Positions 21,935-31,257 of a DNA stretch of 64,000 bases are shown here, piece after piece. The notes beneath the pieces are model-generated. The model was not told the origin of the DNA and did no database searches. It saw only the letters and a program-made list of their open reading frames with translations. This DNA comes from Cyclobacteriaceae bacterium (GTDB taxonomy: Bacteria > Bacteroidota > Bacteroidia > Cytophagales > Cyclobacteriaceae), in assembly GCA_019638395.1 (NCBI GenBank), contig JAHBTX010000006.1, positions 186,001 to 250,000 of the forward strand. Reading direction: 5' to 3'. A program made the position numbers and the translations under genes. The number at the start of each line of letters is the position of its first letter. The first letter of the stretch is position 1.

Positions 21935-24241
21935 TCAGCGTACAACCTGGAATGTAGTTTCACCAAAGAGCGGGGTGCCGTTAACTGCTAAGCCTTGTAC
22001 AATTACCTGATAAGTACCGGGTTGATCGGAAGTATAAAACTCCAGTTGTGTGGCTTTACTTCCGTTGATTTGAACATACGGATTCCAGTATAATAAATGA
22101 CGGCCATCCGGAATACGGCTATTGATTTCCGAAACGGTTTCGTAACGGGGTGAATAAAATTCTTTGGTGCGTTGAAGACCTTCGTAATCAATCATAACAG
22201 GCTCTGTACTAAACGCAAAGCCACCTAAATCGCCTTTATAGGTGCGATAGCTCACAATACCATCAAAGGCAAGCGAGCCAACAAAATAGCGGCCGGGTAT
22301 AATATCAAGCTGTTTAATTTTGAGTGGATCGAACGCCATGATGTCATTTAGATTTAATACGGGTACACCATCTAATAACACAAGCGATTCGCCATCTAAC
22401 AAATTACCTTTATTCCGATCTACAAGCTTAAATACGAATTGATCGCCTTTTTTGCGAACCCAAACACTTTTTACATACTCGCGCATTACTTCTTCCATAA
22501 TCGGAAAGCGTGTATAGTTATCCAGCAGGTAAGTTTCGGGTGCGGTGCCATAAAACGCTGAACTATCTTGTTTCAAAACGGTATCAACAGGTTTCGCAAA
22601 TGCATCGGTTACCTGCATGGAAATACTTCTGTTAATTAATGCGGTGGCATTTTTTTCGGTTAGTGTAATAGCGGGTAAATGGAGTTTAACAAAATCAGAT
22701 GCGAAGGGCGATTTTACTTCAATTTTAGCTTGCGCATAAGGCGATTGAAGAATGAGTTTATGAGGGCCTTTTAAGTAGTTAGCTTCTACCAACAGCAATC
22801 CGTTCTTGTTAGTAATACCTCCCGCTAACTCGATTTTTTTATTGGCAGCGCCCACATAAGCAATAACACCGGGCAGGGGCGCATGCGTTTGTTTATCGGT
22901 TACGGTTGCTTCAATAAGATGCGATCGGTATTCGGGAAGATATTGCACAGGTATTGGCTCGGCAACATCCGGCCAGGTAAAGCGACTCCACCCATGTGTA
23001 AGCATTAAATTATCAATGGCTTTTGCCGATGCGGTTATGTAATAATGTGGCGATTCAATAGTGCCCTTCAAATCGCTTGTTAAAAGCAGGTAACTCACAA
23101 TATCAGGTTGCAAAAACTGACTAAGCGAATCGTGGCGTGTTACCGATACTGAAAGATTGGAGACATGAGCATTTGGTGATTGCATGTTAATCACAATTTT
23201 TTTTCGCGTACTGGTTTGGGCCTTATCAGTTGAAACCTGCAGGGCGGTACTATCGGGTTTTTTAAAGATCAACCTATCGCAAACGGGTTGCCCCAATGCG
23301 TCAAATAGTGTAATGTGACTAATGCCTGCTTCCAACTCACTATGGGCTATTTTAAATTCCGAAATACCATTGTTGAGGCGATTAGTGAAAACAGCTTTTA
23401 CATGGTGCCGGGTATGTGCAAGTAGAGAAAGCGGTTGATCATAAATGCCTTTTGCTTTGATTGTAACCTGGAATAAACCCAACGAATCGGCTACCTGCAG
23501 AGCAAATCCTGTTGTTTTTACAGGTGGTAATTTTGTGCGGATAACTTTGCTTTGATGTCGGATTATGGCGGTGTAGTCTTCGTTTGTTGATGGAATCATT
23601 TCTAAAAATCCGATACCAAATTTTTGGGGTGAAAAATGCAACAGCGTGTCGCCTTTGGAATTGATCAGGGCTCCCTTAAAGTCAATACCAGTTCCATTTT
23701 GATCTATAGCCCGAAAGGCAAGTTTATGTGGAATGCCATCAATCCATTGACCACCTTCCGGAAAGAACTGAATATCGATGTCCGGACTTTTATGCACTAC
23801 ATCATCAAACAATCGCCTGAAAGTATTTACAATTGTAACAGACTGGTGGTAATAAAATTCTGCACTGTAGTTTTGCATCCAACGGGTATAAGCCCGCAGA
23901 TAATAATTTCCGGAACTGATTGAAGGTGGTATGTTGATGTAACCATTTCCAAAACCGTTGGTTAACTCAACTTTGGTTTGAAGTATAATTTGATTTTCGC
24001 TGCCTATCAACTCAACGTAAGCTACGCGGCTTGAATTTACAGGCTCATGACTTTGCCCATGCACCAGGTATATCTTGAACCAACTTGTTTCACCTGCCAC
24101 CCAAAAATTTTTATCGGTATGTATGAAGATTTTTTCCTGGAGATTTTGATAGGAATAATTATTGAACGCTACTGCCAATGGATGCTTTTGCTGCGAAAAG
24201 GTTATGGTACAGGCAGTAAGATATAGAAGTAAAGTCCGCAT
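21935..24241 (-). CDS. Large exported MG2-type protein of an outer-membrane uptake operon
   Basis: 768 residues from the ATG at 24241 (overlaps the DUF4249 stop as TGATG; a TTG six bases upstream is less likely). Signal peptide MRTLLLYLTACTITFS. The N-terminal part (EKIFIHTDKNFWVAGETSWF) is the macroglobulin MG2-like start common in Bacteroidota TonB-linked proteins, followed by several beta-sandwich repeats, a carboxypeptidase-regulatory-like segment near residue 450 and a late TonB-plug-like part (LLDGVPVLNLNDIMAFDPLK). Probably surface- or periplasm-facing partner of the receptor 25359..28091. Ligand unknown. Confidence 0.75.
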   Translation of the reverse strand: MRTLLLYLTACTITFSQQKHPLAVAFNNYSYQNLQEKIFIHTDKNFWVAGETSWFKIYLVHGQSHEPVNSSRVAYVELIGSENQIILQTKVELTNGFGNGYINIPPSISSGNYYLRAYTRWMQNYSAEFYYHQSVTIVNTFRRLFDDVVHKSPDIDIQFFPEGGQWIDGIPHKLAFRAIDQNGTGIDFKGALINSKGDTLLHFSPQKFGIGFLEMIPSTNEDYTAIIRHQSKVIRTKLPPVKTTGFALQVADSLGLFQVTIKAKGIYDQPLSLLAHTRHHVKAVFTNRLNNGISEFKIAHSELEAGISHITLFDALGQPVCDRLIFKKPDSTALQVSTDKAQTSTRKKIVINMQSPNAHVSNLSVSVTRHDSLSQFLQPDIVSYLLLTSDLKGTIESPHYYITASAKAIDNLMLTHGWSRFTWPDVAEPIPVQYLPEYRSHLIEATVTDKQTHAPLPGVIAYVGAANKKIELAGGITNKNGLLLVEANYLKGPHKLILQSPYAQAKIEVKSPFASDFVKLHLPAITLTEKNATALINRSISMQVTDAFAKPVDTVLKQDSSAFYGTAPETYLLDNYTRFPIMEEVMREYVKSVWVRKKGDQFVFKLVDRNKGNLLDGESLVLLDGVPVLNLNDIMAFDPLKIKQLDIIPGRYFVGSLAFDGIVSYRTYKGDLGGFAFSTEPVMIDYEGLQRTKEFYSPRYETVSEINSRIPDGRHLLYWNPYVQINGSKATQLEFYTSDQPGTYQVIVQGLAVNGTPLFGETTFQVVR

Positions 24242-25362
24242 CACCAAAAGTCGGGTTTAGTGGTGGTTCCTCCGGCATACCTGCAATCCACACAAAAATA
24301 AGAGCCGTATTTGTAGCCTGCCAGCATGGGCCCAAAGCCAATGTAAATGGGTTCAATAAGCAGGTAGGGCCCGCCAAATGAACTTACCATAGTAGGCGTT
24401 ATTTCAAGTGCTTCGCAGCCGTTATACTGTGTTATGTATTGCGTGGGTATGGGTAATTGAAGAAATGAGACAAAGGCACGCTCGGATGAAACCGTGCTGA
24501 TAGAAAAATACCCGATAGCAATTTCAGTTGGATGCGAGGTGCATTTAATATTACCATTAACCTGATGTGGCAAGGGGCCGAAGAGGGTGCCCAAATCTTC
24601 AGTGGATTGTTTAACCTGCTTCCAGTAGTTATAAGCGGCTTGTGTAATAGCTTGTTGCCTGGCCAACAAACTATATCGGTACCGGGCTCGCTCCGAATTT
24701 TGTAGAAAACTGGTAAGTTGAAATTGCGACACCTGATTTTTTTGAAGTCGCGTGGTGGACTCAATCAGAATATCCGTATTGGTTAAAGTACGCCAGCATT
24801 GATTAATGTATTCTGTGCGAGGAACCACCTGGTTTGAAGCATCCAATTGTATAGAAGAAATAAAAGCCGAGCGGTACTCCCAGGTTTCTTCAAAAGTCCA
24901 CTTGTAAAATCCGGATGCCGGCTGATCATCGTGTGTGGAAACATGAAATGCCACACCGGCTGTATCGGTAAGCCTCCACCTCACACTATCAATGGAAGGG
25001 GTTTGCAGTACAGGTTCGAAATCGGATTGGTAATGCCGGGCGTTAGCGGTAATAATGCGAAGCTGATAACGGGTAGCGGGTAATGGTTGCGCATATAAAT
25101 AATAACTGCCCGTGTTGTCGCTATTTAAATAATGTTGGGTTCCTGCTTCATCTTCTATCCAAACCGTAGCCGCTGTTTCATATTGAGGCTGATCGGAATC
25201 TCCTATATTTTGCGACCAACTTAGCGTAAGTTTACTATCACCACCGCTGTTAATAAATCCATCGATAATCAAAGCCGGAACAGATTGACTTATTTCCGGT
25301 GGATTGTAAGGATCCACGCAGGCACTCACGGACATGATAAGAATGAGGAGTCGCTTCATCAA
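24241..25362 (-). CDS. DUF4249 lipoprotein
   Basis: 373 residues. Lipoprotein signal MMKRLLILIMSVSACVDPYN with the lipobox Cys near residue 15. DUF4249 features: VPALIIDGFINSGGD, then beta-rich domain with an AATVWIEDEAG strand and YYLYAQPLPATRYQL. In Bacteroidota DUF4249 proteins are nearly always encoded beside a TonB-dependent receptor and are thought to act like SusD at the cell surface. Overlaps the receptor stop by four bases (ATGA). The C-terminus has a CxxC-like pair (YFCVDCRYAGG). Confidence 0.85.
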   Translation of the reverse strand: MMKRLLILIMSVSACVDPYNPPEISQSVPALIIDGFINSGGDSKLTLSWSQNIGDSDQPQYETAATVWIEDEAGTQHYLNSDNTGSYYLYAQPLPATRYQLRIITANARHYQSDFEPVLQTPSIDSVRWRLTDTAGVAFHVSTHDDQPASGFYKWTFEETWEYRSAFISSIQLDASNQVVPRTEYINQCWRTLTNTDILIESTTRLQKNQVSQFQLTSFLQNSERARYRYSLLARQQAITQAAYNYWKQVKQSTEDLGTLFGPLPHQVNGNIKCTSHPTEIAIGYFSISTVSSERAFVSFLQLPIPTQYITQYNGCEALEITPTMVSSFGGPYLLIEPIYIGFGPMLAGYKYGSYFCVDCRYAGGTTTKPDFW

Positions 25363-28091
25363 AATCTGAAATTGTAGGTGAGGGTTGGAATAGGGCTTCC
25401 AAAAATGGAAAGTTTATAACCTTTAATAATTCCATTCTCTGAAGTAAAGTAAACGGAATACGCGTTGCGTCTGCCGGTTAGGTTATACACACTCAGGCTC
25501 CAGAAACCGTGCAGAATTTTTTTTGTTTTATGATTACCCTCCAGGTTAATGGCAAAATCAGTTCTGAAATAATCAGGTATGCGATACTGGTTTCGGTCGG
25601 AGTAAATCAACCGCTCGGTACCATCGGTAGTGTATTTAGCAATGGGAAGCGTAATGGGCCTGCCGGTTGCATAAACCAGGTTAAGCGACATGTTCAGTCT
25701 CCGGTTAAAACGATAGTTACCAATAAAATTCACCGCATGCGGTTTATCGTAATTACTTGGATAATAGGTGCCGCTGTTTATTGTCTCTATCTCCGAATTT
25801 CCGCGTGTTTGAACCAATGAGCGGGAATAGGTGTAGCTTACCCAACCGTTTACTTTGCCTGCAGTTCGTTTTACCATCAACTCAACTCCATAAGCTTTTC
25901 CGCGTGCGTTTAATATATCGGTTTCAAGGTGATGATTTTGAATTAGCTCGGCACCGCCTTTGTAATCCAGAAAATTCTGCATCCACTTGTAATAGGCTTC
26001 AACTGAAGTTTCCAACGATCGCTTGCGCGATTGACGGTAGTAACCGATGCTTACCTGATCGCCAATGAGCGGTTTTAAATACGTATCGCTTAATTTCCAA
26101 ATGTCGGTAGGTGCAATAGCGGTAGTGTTCGATAACATTTGAATATACTGGCGGTGGCGATTGTAGCTTACTTTTACCGATGCAGCAGGATGGTAGCTAT
26201 ACCGTAATGATGCGCGCAGTTCCGGCCCTCCGGATGAAGCTATTTTTTTCCCTTTCACATAGTGCAGGGTATCGATTATAGTTGATACATCGCGCGGGCC
26301 GGGGGCATAAACATAAACCTGCCGCGGGCCGGTATTTATAAATTGTGAATACCGCACACCGCCATAAGCCGATAATTTAGGAGTAAGCTCAAGCTGGGTA
26401 CCAACGTAGCCGTAGGTTTCAATTCCTTGTTCCTTTTGAAGCACATCAGGCGTTACCAAAGAAGATTCACCAACGGGCAAATAGGTTCCGGGTGAAAGAT
26501 GGTAACCGGTAACACCGGCTCCAAACGTAAAGGCCTGCCGTGTATTTAAGAAATAATTAAAATCGGTTTTGGTTGTAAGTTGCTGTAGCTTATATGAAAG
26601 ATCAAATGCATTAACCGGATTGGCAAAACTGGTAATATTGTAGGTATAGGTACTATAATTGGAGCTCACACTACCAAAAAATTTATTAGTAAAAATGTGC
26701 TTCCACTTTATGGCTAATGCCTGATTGCTGTACCGATAGGCAGTGTCGCTTTGTAATTTAAACTCATCGGTACTGGTATAACCTGAAATAGATACGCTGT
26801 TTTTATGGTCAATGTCGTAATGTAGATTTAGATTAAGGTCGTAAAATGAGGCTTTACTTCGTTTCAGCGTGGCATTGGGAATTTGGTTAAGCAGCCAGTC
26901 GGAATAGGTGGAGCGCCCACCAATTAAGACAGAAAGTTTGTCTTTCATAATCGGGCCTTCAATCGAAAGCCTTCCGGTAATCGGGCTAATACCACCGGCA
27001 CCACTCCATTTTCTTTTGTTCCCTTCGCGCGTGGTAACATCCAGTACCGAAGAAATTCTGCCTCCGTATTCAGCCGGCACACCACTTTTATATAATTCTA
27101 CATTTTTAACGGCATCGGCATTAAAGGCTGAAAAAAATCCGAAAAGGTGTGAGGGGTTAAAAATGGGAGTTTCATTGTACAAAATAAGATTTTGGTCTGT
27201 AGCGCCTCCGCGCACATTAAAGCCTACAGTTCCTTCGCCAACCGATTGTACTCCGGGTAATGTAAGTACGGTTTTTAATACATCTACTTCGCCCAGGGCC
27301 ACGGGTAACTGGCGCATGGTTTTAATATCGAAACGCTCCAAACCCATTTGCAACCCCTGAACCAACTCATCGCGTGTGGACTCAACCAATACTTCTTTTA
27401 AAGGCAAAACATCTTCATCCATATCGATATTTAATCTTCCGTCTGAATGAATGATAATCTTTTTATCTATTGGCTTCATACCCAGGCTGCGCACCTTTAG
27501 CTGATGCGCGCCTTTCGGAATAGTAAACGAGTAATAACCACTACCATCGGTAGCTACACCCAATGAAGAATTTTCAAGCAGTATGGTAGCACCAACCAGC
27601 GACTCGCCCGATTTAGAATTTTTAATGAACCCTGCCAGCGTAGCATCTTTGCGTGTGTTGGCATTTCGTAAACCAATAATGGTGGGTTTTTCTGTTTTAA
27701 TGTTTTCAGCTTCGGTAAACCGATTAAAATCTTTTTGCAGCGTATCAATCGCAGTGGTTAATGAAAAAAAACCGGTTGGTAAATCAACTAAAATAGGATT
27801 AATGCTTTTTAAGTAAACATAATTATTCCGGTCGATGGAGAACTGTAGCGGGCTTTCTTTAAAGGCAAGTTCAAGTATTTGGGGAATAGTTTTTCTGTCT
27901 GCAATAAGTGTAATTCTCAGGCTATCCGTTTCGGCTGCATTGAAGAAAAAGCGATACTCCGTTACTGCTTCAAGTGCATTTACAAATTCAAGCAATGTTG
28001 CATTAGTAACCGAAATCCGAATCGGCCGCTCTTGTGCGTGGGTTTGATTCAATACGCAGAATAAAACGATTGTGAATAAGGCAGCTCTCAT
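25359..28091 (-). CDS. TonB-dependent receptor with STN and carboxypeptidase-regulatory domains
   Basis: 910 residues. Signal peptide, then an STN domain (about 20-100), a CarboxypepD_reg-like domain (about 150-225; GFIKNSKSGESLVGATILLE), a plug (about 240-350; VGFNVRGGATDQNLILYNE) and a 22-strand outer-membrane barrel ending in TYNFRF. The STN domain often contacts a FecR-type anti-sigma factor, but no sigma/FecR pair is in this window. It imports an unknown ligand, using TonB energy, together with the DUF4249 and MG2 proteins. Confidence 0.9.
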   Translation of the reverse strand: MRAALFTIVLFCVLNQTHAQERPIRISVTNATLLEFVNALEAVTEYRFFFNAAETDSLRITLIADRKTIPQILELAFKESPLQFSIDRNNYVYLKSINPILVDLPTGFFSLTTAIDTLQKDFNRFTEAENIKTEKPTIIGLRNANTRKDATLAGFIKNSKSGESLVGATILLENSSLGVATDGSGYYSFTIPKGAHQLKVRSLGMKPIDKKIIIHSDGRLNIDMDEDVLPLKEVLVESTRDELVQGLQMGLERFDIKTMRQLPVALGEVDVLKTVLTLPGVQSVGEGTVGFNVRGGATDQNLILYNETPIFNPSHLFGFFSAFNADAVKNVELYKSGVPAEYGGRISSVLDVTTREGNKRKWSGAGGISPITGRLSIEGPIMKDKLSVLIGGRSTYSDWLLNQIPNATLKRSKASFYDLNLNLHYDIDHKNSVSISGYTSTDEFKLQSDTAYRYSNQALAIKWKHIFTNKFFGSVSSNYSTYTYNITSFANPVNAFDLSYKLQQLTTKTDFNYFLNTRQAFTFGAGVTGYHLSPGTYLPVGESSLVTPDVLQKEQGIETYGYVGTQLELTPKLSAYGGVRYSQFINTGPRQVYVYAPGPRDVSTIIDTLHYVKGKKIASSGGPELRASLRYSYHPAASVKVSYNRHRQYIQMLSNTTAIAPTDIWKLSDTYLKPLIGDQVSIGYYRQSRKRSLETSVEAYYKWMQNFLDYKGGAELIQNHHLETDILNARGKAYGVELMVKRTAGKVNGWVSYTYSRSLVQTRGNSEIETINSGTYYPSNYDKPHAVNFIGNYRFNRRLNMSLNLVYATGRPITLPIAKYTTDGTERLIYSDRNQYRIPDYFRTDFAINLEGNHKTKKILHGFWSLSVYNLTGRRNAYSVYFTSENGIIKGYKLSIFGSPIPTLTYNFRF

Positions 28092-28783
28092 TGCTCTAGC
28101 TGGTCAAAGTATTTACTCATGGCAGCAAGTGCCATTTCCTTTTGCGATGAGAAACTGATGTTAGCTTGCCTTAAATTTCGCCTTAGCTCGCTGGATTTTG
28201 ATCCAAACACCTTCAAGGCCGACCTGCGCGATTTTATCGGATAAAAAACTTCGCCTTTTTGAAGGAAATACTTTTTACGAATAATCATTTCGCGCACAAG
28301 CTTTCCGTTTATAATCCTTTCGTTTTGCCGGCACGAATACCGCACATAAGGTTTAACTATACCTGTTGATAGCTCCGCATAGTAACCAGGTTCAGGTTTT
28401 GTAAGAAAGACAAAGCGGGTATTAAACAGTTCAAAGTAGTTTATTTTCTCTTTTTGCGCCACCAGGCTTTCGCCTGTGTAATTATTCAAAATTATTACCT
28501 GATTCAATAAAAGGTTATACCGCATGGTAATTGAATCGTAAAGCTGACCGTTTAAACTGATCTTGCCAATGGCCCAGTCGTTTTGATGGTAATAATAGTT
28601 GCCTTCGGTTTGTTGCTGAGCAAACTCGTCTATAAATCGCGCACCCGTATAAAGCGTAGAATTAGCACCCAGGTGGTGATCGTACAGATTAGCTTGATAA
28701 AAAGTGGTTGAAGTGTTAGGTGTAGTAACCTGAGCAAATAAATAATGGCTTGCCAAAAGATAGAGGAGCGTTAGTTTCTTCAT
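28088..28783 (-). CDS. Hypothetical exported protein, first gene of the TonB-receptor operon
   Basis: 231 residues with a signal peptide (MKKLTLLYLLASHYLFA). Beta-rich and aromatic in the middle (YNLLLNQVIILNNYTGESLV), with a basic helical C-terminus (SSELRRNLRQANISFSS). It overlaps the start of the TonB receptor by four bases (ATGA). No named family is recognised. Its place at the head of a tightly overlapping operon suggests a periplasmic helper for the uptake system. Confidence 0.7.
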   Translation of the reverse strand: MKKLTLLYLLASHYLFAQVTTPNTSTTFYQANLYDHHLGANSTLYTGARFIDEFAQQQTEGNYYYHQNDWAIGKISLNGQLYDSITMRYNLLLNQVIILNNYTGESLVAQKEKINYFELFNTRFVFLTKPEPGYYAELSTGIVKPYVRYSCRQNERIINGKLVREMIIRKKYFLQKGEVFYPIKSRRSALKVFGSKSSELRRNLRQANISFSSQKEMALAAMSKYFDQLEQ

Positions 28784-28868
28784 TATTGATTTTGCTCACT
28801 CTAAATATACTGCTGCAGCGTAAGTTGCCTTTTACCGTTAGTAAAAAACCAGTTAACATCTGATAGCA

Positions 28869-28906
28869 AAAAAAAAGGCCATTGCCGGAACAATGGTCTT
28901 GGTGTG
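28869..28906 (-). terminator. Terminator of rny
   Basis: On the minus strand GACCATTG/CAATGGCC (one G-T pair) with a 6-base loop followed by nine Ts. It lies just after the rny stop. Confidence 0.8.
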
Positions 28907-28920
28907 GAAGATTGAAAAAA

Positions 28921-30510
28921 CTATTTTGCGTACGCCACGCTCCGCATCTCGCGGATTACGGTTACTTTTATCTGACCTGGGTACTGCATATCTTTTTCAA
29001 TCTTTTGCGAAATATCAAAACTAAGTTGGGCGGCACGCTCATCGGTTGCTTTTTCAGCATCTACCAACACGCGTAACTCGCGGCCGGCCTGAATGGCATA
29101 ACATTTTTCTACACCTTCAAAACTTAAGCCTACCTGTTCTAGTTCTTTCAAGCGCTTTATGTATTGTTCCATCACCTCGCGCCTGGCACCAGGGCGAGCG
29201 CCAGAAATAGCATCGCAAGCTTGTACAATGGGTGAGATAATGCTGGTCATTTCAATTTCATCGTGGTGGGCACCAATGGCGTTGCAGATAACCGGATGCT
29301 CTTTGTATTTCTGAGCTAATTCCATACCTACAATGGCGTGTGGCTTTTCCAATTCTTCCGGCCATACTTTTCCAATGTCGTGGAGCAAGCCCGCGCGTTT
29401 GGCTTGTTTCACATTCAAACCAAGTTCGGCTGCCATGATAGCACAAAGGTTGGCTACTTCGCGTGAGTGCTGAAGTAGGTTTTGTCCGTATGATGAGCGA
29501 TAGCGCATGCGGCCTACCATTTTTACCAGTTCAGGCGCAAGCCCGTGAATACCCAAGTCGATAACGGTGCGTTCACCAATCTCCACAATTTCGTCCTCAA
29601 TGTTCTTGGTGGTCTTGGCAACAATTTCTTCAATGCGGGCGGGGTGTATGCGACCATCCTGAACTAAACGGTGTAACGATAACCGTGCAATCTCTCTGCG
29701 CACCGGGTCAAATCCGGAAATGATAATCGCTTCCGGAGTATCATCCACAATTATCTCCACACCGGTGGAGGCTTCCAATGCGCGGATGTTGCGGCCTTCG
29801 CGCCCGATTACCTTTCCTTTAATATCATCGCTTTCAATATTAAAGATGGATACACAGTTTTCTACTGCATGTTCGGTAGCGGTACGCTGAATAGTTTCTA
29901 CTACAATTTTCTTGGCTTCTTTGGTGGCGCTTAACTTTGCCTGCTCCATAATGTCTTTAATGTACGAGCTGGCTTTGGTCTGGGCTTCTTCTTTAAGCGA
30001 TTCAATTAATTGTTCGCGTGCCTGGTCGGCTGTTAGTTTAGAGATACCTTCTAATAACGCAACTTTTTGGGCATTGAATTTATCTAATTCTTCTTTACGT
30101 TTTTTCACCAACTCGTGTTGCTGTGCCAGGCTTTGTTTCTCTGCATCTACTTCGGCTTCCTTGCGTTTTAAAGTTTCCAGTTCCTTCGAAAGTTGTGCTT
30201 CGCGTTGTTTAATTTTTTGTTCGTTGCTGATGATCTGGTTTTTCTTACGATTGGCTTCTTCCTCAAACTCTTGTTTCATTTTAAAGAGTTTGTCCTTGGC
30301 TTCAATAATCTTGTCTTTTTTGATATTCTCGGCCTGTAATTCGGCTTCTTTGATGATCAACTTTGCTTTTTCTTCAAGAACCTGATCATTTTTACGTAAT
30401 CTCCTTTTGTACAGATATGTACCGAGCAAAAGCCCAATAAGTATGATGGGTATGAGCGATATTAGAATGAATACAATCATTCCGTTAGCTCCTGGTGTTA
30501 ATAAATCCAT
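28921..30510 (-). CDS. rny: Ribonuclease Y
   Basis: 529 residues, usual length. N-terminal membrane anchor (about 10-31), long charged coiled coil (35-200), KH domain ([20 protein letters not shown], about 225-285) and HD domain ([20 protein letters not shown] followed by LLHDIGK; the H and HD residues bind metal). The endoribonuclease starts mRNA decay at the inner membrane. It follows zapA by 82 bases with no terminator between, so the two are probably co-transcribed. A strong terminator follows. Confidence 0.95.
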   Translation of the reverse strand: MDLLTPGANGMIVFILISLIPIILIGLLLGTYLYKRRLRKNDQVLEEKAKLIIKEAELQAENIKKDKIIEAKDKLFKMKQEFEEEANRKKNQIISNEQKIKQREAQLSKELETLKRKEAEVDAEKQSLAQQHELVKKRKEELDKFNAQKVALLEGISKLTADQAREQLIESLKEEAQTKASSYIKDIMEQAKLSATKEAKKIVVETIQRTATEHAVENCVSIFNIESDDIKGKVIGREGRNIRALEASTGVEIIVDDTPEAIIISGFDPVRREIARLSLHRLVQDGRIHPARIEEIVAKTTKNIEDEIVEIGERTVIDLGIHGLAPELVKMVGRMRYRSSYGQNLLQHSREVANLCAIMAAELGLNVKQAKRAGLLHDIGKVWPEELEKPHAIVGMELAQKYKEHPVICNAIGAHHDEIEMTSIISPIVQACDAISGARPGARREVMEQYIKRLKELEQVGLSFEGVEKCYAIQAGRELRVLVDAEKATDERAAQLSFDISQKIEKDMQYPGQIKVTVIREMRSVAYAK

Positions 30511-30592
30511 TTTTAATTGGTGTTTAAATTAAAAAACACCCGAAAGGCCTGTGGGGCCACGACTAAAGGAAGGGAATTAAAATAAGAAAAGC

Positions 30593-30877
30593 TTAGAGTG
30601 CCTGGCTAACCAGTTGGTTGATATGGTTTACCTTTTCAACCACAGTTTGGTCTATCTGCTGCAGATTTTCTTCATCTGCCATTTTATCTACCAAACAATC
30701 GAAAGCCACCATGGCCAGCAGATCTTGTTTGTCATCAATGCCAAACTGTTCCCGATAGTATTTGATTTTTTCGTTGATGAGCTTGCCGGCTGCGCGCACT
30801 TTCTCTTCTTCTTTGCGCTTTACCTTCATGGGGTATTCGCGGTCGGCAATTTTTATTTTTACGGATAATTCTTCCAT
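30593..30877 (-). CDS. zapA: Cell division protein ZapA
   Basis: 94 residues. The ATG at 30877 is preferred to a TTG at 30880. N-terminal part (ELSVKIKIADREYPMKVKRK) and a C-terminal coiled coil ending in VEKVNHINQLVSQAL are as in ZapA, which bundles FtsZ filaments at the division ring. The gene follows a small coiled-coil gene and pheT, an order often seen in Bacteroidota. Confidence 0.8.
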   Translation of the reverse strand: MEELSVKIKIADREYPMKVKRKEEEKVRAAGKLINEKIKYYREQFGIDDKQDLLAMVAFDCLVDKMADEENLQQIDQTVVEKVNHINQLVSQAL

Positions 30878-30890
30878 CAACTTCTACCGG

Positions 30891-31187
30891 TTATCTGCTC
30901 AAGTGAGCAATACACTTATCGATTTCGCGGATATACTCGTCTACTTTCTTTTTCAAGTCCGAAACACCTTCGTCTTCCGGGTTTATATGATCTACAATCT
31001 TAGTGATTTTAATCTGATTTTTAAAATGATGAAGTTGTTCATCGCGCTTGCGCAGATCAGTCTTAAGCTCGTGATTCTCAAGTTTTAACCCTTTTAGCTC
31101 GTCTTTCAGCGATTTATGTTCATTCAGCAATACCAACACCTTCCGTTCCAGCCCATTCAAACTTGATTTAAGTGTTTCCTGATCCAT
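30891..31187 (-). CDS. Small coiled-coil protein upstream of zapA
   Basis: 98 residues, almost wholly helical with heptad patterning (LERKVLVLLNEHKSLKDELK, then LRKRDEQLHHFKNQI). No signal or membrane segment. Its place 13 bases before zapA suggests a ZapB-like partner in division-ring assembly, but this is inference from context and shape. A short helical C-terminus (KVDEYIREIDKCIAHLSR) follows a loop. Confidence 0.7.
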   Translation of the reverse strand: MDQETLKSSLNGLERKVLVLLNEHKSLKDELKGLKLENHELKTDLRKRDEQLHHFKNQIKITKIVDHINPEDEGVSDLKKKVDEYIREIDKCIAHLSR

Positions 31188-31257
31188 ACCGTGAATTCTT
31201 GATTTCGAATTTAAAATTTTAAAAGGTTACGATCTTTGTCTAACCTCCTCTCCACAA

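Noticed and set aside
30511-30592. A 6S RNA between rny and zapA
   Set aside because: The gap is only 82 bases and no long bulged hairpin could be drawn.
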